Of a stretch of DNA of 64,000 nt, positions 58,955 through 64,000 are shown piece after piece (positions within the stretch are counted from its first letter, which is position 1; every line of letters begins with the position of its first letter). The notes beneath the pieces are model-generated. The model did no database searches. It saw nothing but the letters and a program-made list of their open reading frames with translations, and was not told the origin of the DNA. A program made the position numbers and the translations under genes. This stretch comes from Lysinibacillus odysseyi 34hs-1 = NBRC 100172 (GTDB taxonomy: Bacteria > Bacillota > Bacilli > Bacillales_A > Planococcaceae). The stretch spans positions 1 to 64,000 of the forward strand of contig NZ_BCVX01000004.1 in NCBI RefSeq assembly GCF_001591965.1, in the 5' to 3' direction.

Positions 58955-58984
58955 ACGCCCGCATACTCCTTGTGGGCGTTTTTA
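58955..58984 (+). terminator. Terminator between the zinc-ribbon genes
   Basis: ACGCCCGCA pairs with TGTGGGCGT (one G-T) around TACTCCT, followed by TTTTATATG. Confidence 0.75.
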
Positions 58985-59004
58985 TATGAAATGAGGGGAG
59001 CCAT

Positions 59005-59820
59005 ATGAGAAAAACAATTCAAGGAGAATGTTTTAGCTGCCATGACAAGCAGCCGATGAATTTTATGCCGCGTGCAGTAGTGAATGGAGCGGATGTCATT
59101 TTATGCAGGAGCTGTAACTATCATCTGGAAAACTACGGATCAACTCCGCAGCCTATTATTTTTCCTCCCGCACCCATTCATTGTGATCAATGTAAGAGAC
59201 TTTATACAAAGGTGGATATTTATCAAATAAACGATCGGAAGCTGTGCCTGCTGTGTGAATCGGTAGTCAAACGCAAAACGAAGCCTCCAGTTAGAAAAGC
59301 GCGATTATCCTTTTCCTGGAGAACCGGCATTGTGATTGTTATTTTGCTGGGAAGTCTGATCGGTGTGACAAAAGGGGAAGAGTTTTTCGATCCCTTGTAT
59401 ACGACACAGCAGGAGATAAGTGATTATGTACAAACAGTAACGAATCCATTAAATGAATTGAATAATCAATTGATGACGGATTTGGGAGTAGCTGGAGTGA
59501 GCATGGACAAGCAGAAAGCAATTGATTATGAAGAACAGCTGGAACGCATTGCCTCCTATACGGCAAGCAAAGAAGAAGAGCTGATAGAGTTAGTAGAGAG
59601 GGAGAAACACAAAATTGAGATTTTGAAAAAAATGATTAAAACTTCCCAACTGCCAGATCCAAAACAGCGAACTGCGGATATAGAATCATTAGTAAGCGAA
59701 CTGCAGAATGCCCATGAACAGGGGAATAAAATTTTGACAGATTTATTTAATGAAAAGGAAATAAAATATAATCAAAAAGAAGGAGAGTTAATGCACTTTT
59801 ATTATATAGGAGGGAAATAG
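59005..59820 (+). CDS. Zinc-ribbon membrane protein 2 with coiled coil
   Basis: 271 residues. Two successive zinc-ribbon pairs at the N terminus (CFSCHDK/CRSC and CDQCKR/CLLC, within 9-82), a Lys/Arg-rich linker, one transmembrane helix (about 105-122), then an outer or inner region of long helices (155-255) with coiled-coil character. The first half resembles the upstream zinc-ribbon protein. GAGGGGAG precedes ATG 59005. No known family; a membrane-tethered regulator or scaffold is possible but unproved. Confidence 0.7.
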   Translation: MRKTIQGECFSCHDKQPMNFMPRAVVNGADVILCRSCNYHLENYGSTPQPIIFPPAPIHCDQCKRLYTKVDIYQINDRKLCLLCESVVKRKTKPPVRKARLSFSWRTGIVIVILLGSLIGVTKGEEFFDPLYTTQQEISDYVQTVTNPLNELNNQLMTDLGVAGVSMDKQKAIDYEEQLERIASYTASKEEELIELVEREKHKIEILKKMIKTSQLPDPKQRTADIESLVSELQNAHEQGNKILTDLFNEKEIKYNQKEGELMHFYYIGGK

Positions 59821-59857
59821 AGTAAGATTACTATACAGTGGAGACCGGAGATAAATG

Positions 59858-59900
59858 GAGCTTTCCGAAAATGAAAAACCTTCCGGAAAGCTCTATTTTC
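59858..59900 (+). terminator. Terminator after the zinc-ribbon gene
   Basis: GAGCTTTCCG pairs perfectly with CGGAAAGCTC around a 16-base loop, followed by TATTTTCC. It is located between convergent genes. Confidence 0.75.
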
Positions 59901-59962
59901 CATGATTGCTGCTCAAAAGCAGTCCCTTGAAGAAGGGAAACGTCCTTATCTTTTAATCGAGT

Positions 59963-61585
59963 TTATAGTGTGATTGATTTTACCTCATCAATATTTTCAA
60001 GCTGGCTTACGTATAGAAGATCCTCTTCTGTAACTTCATTATCCACTACAAGCATCATAACGGCAGAACCGCCGATTTCGTTACGACCTACTTGCATTGT
60101 GGCGATATTGATGTCTTTTTCGGCTAACTTTGTTGCTACACGGCCAATTGCGCCCGGTTTATCCGTGTTTTTAATGTAAAGAAGATGACCTTGTGGAATC
60201 ACATCCACGACGAAGCCTTCTACTTTCACGATACGTGCGCCAAGACCGTTTAGCAGTGTACCGGCTACTACATGTGTTTCTGTTTCAGTTTTCACTTCAA
60301 CAGTTACTAAATTTGTGAAGCCTTTTGCTGTTGTTGTTTTGTGTTCATTGATTTGGATGCCTACACGTTCAGCGAGGTAACGAGCATTTACATCATTGAC
60401 ATGTGTGCCGTGGTTTGTTGACAATAATCCTTTAATTGTATTGGCAGTCAGCGGACGAACATCATAATTCGCTACCTCACCTGCGTAAGAAATATTCAAT
60501 TCTTTTACTGTGCCCTCTGATACTTGGATAAGGAATTTGCCAAGTTTTTCAGCCAATGCAAAGAAGGGTTCTACTTCAGCAAGCTTTTCTTTTGGAATAG
60601 ATGGCATGTTGACAGGGTTTGTTACTGTACCTGTTTTAAAGAATTTGATAATGTCATTTGATACGTCTACTGCTACAGATTCCTGCGCTTCTACAGTAGA
60701 AGCACCAAGGTGAGGTGTAGCGATCACTTGCGGTAGTGTAAGCAGCTTATGATCTGTTGCAGGCTCTTCTATGAATACATCAAGTGCTGCACCTGCTACT
60801 TTTCCTTCCAGGATTGCGTCATACAGGTCATCTTCATTGATAATGCCGCCGCGTGCACAGTTAATAATTCTCACGCCGTCCTTCATCATCGCAAATTTTT
60901 CCTTATTGATTAAGTTTCGTGTTTCCGGAAGAAGCGGTGTGTGTACAGTAATAAAGTCCGCCTGAGTACAAATTTCCTCCACCGTCGCTTTTGTTACGCC
61001 AAGCTCTGTAGCCCGTTCTTCAGATAGGAAGGGGTCATATGCCATAACGTTCATACGAGAGCCTTTCGCACGGTAAGCCACTTCAGCACCGATACGGCCA
61101 AAGCCGACTACGCCTAATGTTTTGTTTTTCAGCTCTACCCCTACATAAGATTTACGGTCCCATTTGCCGTTTTTTAATGTATTGAATGCCTGTGGGATAT
61201 GGCGAGCTAAAGACGTCATCATGGCAATCGTATGCTCAGCAGCTGAGTTTGTGTTTCCATCCGGCGCATTGACTACAATAATTCCATGCTCTGTTGCTGC
61301 TGCTAAATCGATATTATCGACACCTACACCGGCCCGTCCGATTAATTTCAATTTTTTCGCACACTCGATAATTTCACGTGTCACAGTTGTCTGAGAACGC
61401 ACTAAGAGCACTTCTACATCCGCAATCTTTTCTTTTAATTGCTCTGGTGATAAACCCGTGTCAATGATGACATTTAAATCTAATTCAGTTTCCAGGCGAA
61501 GCGGCTGAATGCCATCCTCGCTTAGTGGATCTGCGATAAATACATTAATTGTTTTTGTTGCTCTCTCAATTGTTTCAGTTGCCAT
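59963..61585 (-). CDS. serA: D-3-phosphoglycerate dehydrogenase
   Basis: 540 residues, the long SerA form. It oxidises 3-phosphoglycerate in the first step of serine synthesis, in the cytoplasm. NAD motif GFGRIGAEV; GRAGVGVDNID; ARGGIINE; catalytic His in HLGAST. An intervening domain and a C-terminal ACT domain (about 468-540, YIKNTDKPGAIGRVA) complete it. GAGGAG lies twelve bases before ATG 61585. A T-box leader upstream ties expression to tRNA charging. Confidence 0.97.
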   Translation of the reverse strand: MATETIERATKTINVFIADPLSEDGIQPLRLETELDLNVIIDTGLSPEQLKEKIADVEVLLVRSQTTVTREIIECAKKLKLIGRAGVGVDNIDLAAATEHGIIVVNAPDGNTNSAAEHTIAMMTSLARHIPQAFNTLKNGKWDRKSYVGVELKNKTLGVVGFGRIGAEVAYRAKGSRMNVMAYDPFLSEERATELGVTKATVEEICTQADFITVHTPLLPETRNLINKEKFAMMKDGVRIINCARGGIINEDDLYDAILEGKVAGAALDVFIEEPATDHKLLTLPQVIATPHLGASTVEAQESVAVDVSNDIIKFFKTGTVTNPVNMPSIPKEKLAEVEPFFALAEKLGKFLIQVSEGTVKELNISYAGEVANYDVRPLTANTIKGLLSTNHGTHVNDVNARYLAERVGIQINEHKTTTAKGFTNLVTVEVKTETETHVVAGTLLNGLGARIVKVEGFVVDVIPQGHLLYIKNTDKPGAIGRVATKLAEKDINIATMQVGRNEIGGSAVMMLVVDNEVTEEDLLYVSQLENIDEVKSITL

Positions 61586-61612
61586 TTGATTGTTTCGCTC
61601 CTCTTTTAATAT

Positions 61613-61668
61613 AAAATAAAAAGCCTTCCCGTCCCCTTACAACAATGTGTAAGGGGCGAAAGGCTGTT
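61613..61668 (-). terminator. T-box terminator hairpin
   Basis: On the minus strand AGCCTTTCGCCCCTTAC pairs with GTAAGGGGACGGGAAGGCT, followed by TTTTTATTTT, before the serA ribosome site. It is the off-state terminator of the T-box. Confidence 0.85.
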
Positions 61669-61905
61669 AATGAACATACTTACGCGGTGCCACCCTTTTT
61701 CGCTGCGGGAATTTTCAAAGTAAAACCCTGCAACCTTCGTTCAACTGCGTAACGTGCATGTGACGGATAGGCATACTCTATTTCTGCCTACCTATTCAGG
61801 AGTTGAACTCAATCCGATTCTTACACCGATTTGCACCATCCACCGGCTCTCTTGAGAAAGAAATTCGAAGAGCATGTCTCCATCTTTATAGTTATTCTTG
61901 ATTAA
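61613..61905 (-). promoter_or_regulatory. T-box riboswitch of serA
   Basis: The T-box signature GGGTGGCACCGCG is at 61695-61683 on the minus strand, and AGAGAGCCGGTGG with a following ATCGG belongs to stem I. A TCC serine codon at 61801-61799 lies where the specifier loop is expected, just before the 3' base of stem I; this fits serA but the exact specifier was assigned by eye. Uncharged tRNA-Ser would stabilise the antiterminator and allow serA transcription. Confidence 0.85.
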
Positions 61906-61915
61906 ATTTGTTAAC

Positions 61916-61944
61916 ATCATAATCCGATTGTTCACTTCTGTCAA
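61916..61944 (-). promoter_or_regulatory. Sigma-A promoter of the serA T-box transcript
   Basis: On the minus strand TTGACA (61944-61939) and TATGAT (61921-61916) have a 17-bp spacer. Confidence 0.75.
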
Positions 61945-62001
61945 CAATATTTAGAAAATTAATTAAAAATAATGTTTATTTTACGGGTTTATAAACTTTA
62001 A

Positions 62002-62041
62002 AGGCGAACTATTTTATATTATATATTAAGTAATGTTCGTA
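62002..62041 (+). promoter_or_regulatory. Second PurBox-like inverted pair
   Basis: CGAAC (62005-62009) and GTTCG (62035-62039) are inverted with 25 bp between, within GGCGAACTATT and AATGTTCGTA, nearly the same layout as upstream of the purine permease. A further CGAACATT occurs near 62144. PurR control of the flavoprotein gene is possible. Confidence 0.45.
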
Positions 62042-62246
62042 TATTGTATTTCTTAATGAAAGCGTTACCGTTCCCTATATCTCCTAATGTGACTGAATTT
62101 ACAGAAAAATCGAGTCTGCTTTTTAAAAGAGAGATAGTAAACAGCAAAACGAACATTCCAAAAAGGACACAATTTTGACAAGAAGGGCAGGGAAAGGAAT
62201 GCCGCTTCGAGAAAGTAAATATTATACAAGTATTGGGGGTATGGGG
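62042..62246. other. Leader of the flavoprotein gene
   Basis: It contains a third CGAACATT half-box near 62144 and a weak cre-like TGAAAGCGTTACCG at 62054-62067 with two mismatches. No clear -35/-10 pair was fixed. Confidence 0.3.
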
Positions 62247-63893
62247 ATGAAATACGATGTAATTGTAGTAGGGGCTGGCCTTGCTGGACTAACAGCGGTA
62301 TGTGAATTAATTGACACAGGAAAAAAAGTATTGCTGGTCGATCAAGAACTGGCCTCCTCTATTGGTGGACAGGCATATTGGTCGTTTGGTGGATTATTTC
62401 TGGTCGATTCACCTGAACAGCGAAGGATGGGGGTTAAGGACAGCTATGAGCTGGCTTGGCAGGATTGGATAGGGACCGCCGGATTTGACCGCCTCGAAGA
62501 TGAGGATTCATGGGGGTATAAATGGGCGAAAGCTTATGTGGAGTTCGCTGCCGGCGAGAAGTATACATGGCTGAAATCAAAAGGAATTAAGTTCTTTCCG
62601 GTAGTCGGATGGGCAGAGCGGGGAGGAAGCCTAGCGGGAGGACACGGAAATTCTGTCCCGCGGTTCCATATTGTGTGGGGAACAGGCCCGGGGGTAGTCG
62701 AACCGTTTGCACAAAAGGTGTTAGAGGCTGCTGGGAAAGGGGATATAAAGTATAAGCCCCGCCATAAAGTAACGGATTTATTAGTAGAGAATGGGGCCGT
62801 TGTAGGCATTATAGGAAAAGAGCTTGAAGCGGATGATGTGGAAAGAGGAAGAGAAAGCTCACGTGTTGAAATAGGAGAATTTGAGTACCGTGCTGATGCG
62901 GTCGTAATAGCAAGCGGCGGCATTGGAGCCAACTTAGAGCTTGTGAGGGAAAATTGGCCATCCCGTTTAGGCACCCCGCCGAACGAAATGGTAGCGGGCG
63001 TTCCTGCATATGTTGATGGGAGTATGCTTAAGATTGCAGAAAAAATCGGCAGCCGTCTCGTAAACAAGGATAGGATGTGGCATTATACAGAAGGTCTGAA
63101 AAATTGGAATCCAATTTGGCAAAATCACGGAATCCGTATATTGCCAGGACCTTCATCGATGTGGTTCGATGCCACAGGAAATCGTTTTACAGCACCGAAT
63201 TTTCCGGGCTTTGACACGCTAAGCACACTGGAGGCGATTCAAAAAACGGGATATGATTATTCATGGTTCATTTTAACGGAAAAAATTATTGAAAAAGAAT
63301 TTGCGCTCTCAGGATCAGAACAAAATTTGGATCTTACAAATAAAAGCATTCGGGATGTCATCAAACGGGCTCTTCCTGGACCGCCGGTTTCTGTGCAGGC
63401 GTTTAAAGAGTATGGAGAGGATTTTATCATTGCAAACAGCCTCAAGGAACTAGTGGAGGGGATGAATCAACTGGCAGGTAATGAAAATCTTGATTTCCTG
63501 CATATAAAAGAACAAATTCTGGCCCGTGACAGAGAAATTGAAAATACATTCACAAAGGATGCCCAAGTGACTGCTATACGCGGCGCACGAAACTATATAG
63601 GTGACAAACTTATTCGTGTAGCAAAGCCTCATAAACTTCTTGATCCGAAAGCAGGACCGCTTATTGCTGTCAGATTAAATATTTTGACACGAAAAACGCT
63701 TGGCGGTCTGCAAACCAATCTTGAGGGAGCTGTGTTAAATGAGGAAGGTAATAGAATTCCCGGGCTGTTTGCGGCAGGAGAGGTATGCGGATTTGGAGGG
63801 GGCGGTGTCCATGGATACCGTTCGCTGGAAGGAACTTTCCTTGGAGGATGTTTATTTACAGGGCGTCAAGTAGGGAAATATTTAAGTAATTAA
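62247..63893 (+). CDS. FAD-binding dehydrogenase (KstD/fumarate-reductase flavoprotein fold)
   Basis: 548 residues. N-terminal Rossmann motif VVGAGLAGLTA with the following Glu/Asp (VDQEL), then GGQAYWSFGGLFL, and near the C terminus GLFAAGEVCGFGGGG, typical of the succinate dehydrogenase/fumarate reductase flavoprotein family and of KstD-like ketosteroid dehydrogenases. Substrate unknown; RGARNYIGDKL and GGLQTN are family segments. GGGGGT six bases before ATG 62247 fixes the start; another ATG at 62241 is possible. A PurBox-like pair lies upstream. Confidence 0.85.
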   Translation: MKYDVIVVGAGLAGLTAVCELIDTGKKVLLVDQELASSIGGQAYWSFGGLFLVDSPEQRRMGVKDSYELAWQDWIGTAGFDRLEDEDSWGYKWAKAYVEFAAGEKYTWLKSKGIKFFPVVGWAERGGSLAGGHGNSVPRFHIVWGTGPGVVEPFAQKVLEAAGKGDIKYKPRHKVTDLLVENGAVVGIIGKELEADDVERGRESSRVEIGEFEYRADAVVIASGGIGANLELVRENWPSRLGTPPNEMVAGVPAYVDGSMLKIAEKIGSRLVNKDRMWHYTEGLKNWNPIWQNHGIRILPGPSSMWFDATGNRFTAPNFPGFDTLSTLEAIQKTGYDYSWFILTEKIIEKEFALSGSEQNLDLTNKSIRDVIKRALPGPPVSVQAFKEYGEDFIIANSLKELVEGMNQLAGNENLDFLHIKEQILARDREIENTFTKDAQVTAIRGARNYIGDKLIRVAKPHKLLDPKAGPLIAVRLNILTRKTLGGLQTNLEGAVLNEEGNRIPGLFAAGEVCGFGGGGVHGYRSLEGTFLGGCLFTGRQVGKYLSN

Positions 63894-63953
63894 AGGGTTT
63901 TAAAAGAAAGTGTCGAAATAGTGAATGAGGATTCATAAAAAGGGGTGTAGAAG

Positions 63954-64000
63954 ATGAATTATGAAACAATTGTGTTGGAAATATTAGAACGGAAGGCGAT
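63954..64000 (+). CDS. Start of a probable enoyl-CoA hydratase/isomerase gene (cut by window edge)
   Basis: Only 15 full codons are visible, encoding MNYETIVLEILERKA. AAAGGGGTGTAGAAG precedes ATG 63954. The peptide resembles the first strand of crotonase-family proteins (xYETIxxExxxxxAxITLNRP), but too little is seen to be sure. It is 60 bases after the flavoprotein gene on the same strand. Confidence 0.5.
   Translation, partial: MNYETIVLEILERKA

Noticed and set aside
62054-62067. cre-like TGAAAGCGTTACCG upstream of the flavoprotein gene.
   Set aside because: Two mismatches to the CcpA consensus, including the last base, and no promoter fixed relative to it.
62534-63067. Long open frame on the minus strand (177 codons) inside the flavoprotein gene.
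   Set aside because: It is antisense to a clear family member, has no ribosome site and a low-complexity, Pro/Ser-rich translation.

Overview
The window looks like a chromosomal segment of a low-GC, Gram-positive, endospore-lineage bacterium, most probably in the Planococcaceae (Solibacillus/Lysinibacillus type). This is an inference. It rests on an SLH-domain surface protein, many TTG/GTG starts behind strong AGGAGG sites, a T-box leader, sigma-A-like promoters, and gene groups matching Bacillus subtilis neighbourhoods (yhcX-yhcY-yhcZ, yheI/yheH, yheE-yheB-yheA, a yhdP/yhdQ-like pair). No rRNA, prophage, insertion sequence or CRISPR array was seen.

Layout. 1-550: the tail of a tRNA cluster (Gln, Gly, Cys, Gly, Leu) and its terminator. 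550-1842: a gene-poor stretch with two strong hairpins and the long leader of a 1207-residue SLH-domain surface protein (1843-5466), followed by a tandem-GNAT protein. 7.0-9.6 kb: a ZIP-like membrane protein and a secreted alkaline-phosphatase-superfamily enzyme. 10.2-13.1 kb: a three-gene cassette of lipoprotein, lipase with a C-terminal helical domain, and small helical protein. It resembles the reverse-architecture type VII secreted lipase systems (TslA/TilA/TlaA of Staphylococcus aureus) and is the most interesting system here. 13.7-20.3 kb: housekeeping genes (nagB, EamA transporter, S66 carboxypeptidase, DIP1984 and B3/4 proteins, queG, trmL) plus small conserved proteins. 20.3-21.6 kb: an ECF sigma factor and a membrane protein whose outer domain is a signal-peptidase fold lacking the catalytic residues, probably an unusual anti-sigma factor. 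21.7-31.6 kb: a VOC dioxygenase, two tiny genes, an acyl-CoA ligase, a purine permease behind a PurBox pair, two tandem aldo/keto reductases, a TPR protein and a pseudouridine synthase.

31.6-41.1 kb: a BdbC/thioredoxin pair, yhcXYZ, a GntR-controlled ABC export operon with its inverted-repeat operator, and a CDF Mn-type exporter. 41.1-53.8 kb: two CNNM/CorC paralogues (one next to a MerR gene with an apparent frameshift), a BmrCD-type heterodimeric multidrug exporter behind a leader with several tiny ORFs and terminator hairpins, a GNAT, an MFS transporter, uppP and yheE/yheB/yheA. 54.2-64 kb: hemZ, a secreted MBL-LTD lipoprotein with its DUF3006 partner, a HAD phosphatase, two zinc-ribbon membrane proteins, serA under a T-box, a flavoprotein dehydrogenase behind a second PurBox-like pair, and the start of a probable enoyl-CoA hydratase gene cut by the window edge.

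Most functions are read from motifs and family resemblance in the translated sequence. No database search was possible. Start codons were moved inward wherever a ribosome binding site clearly favoured an internal start.
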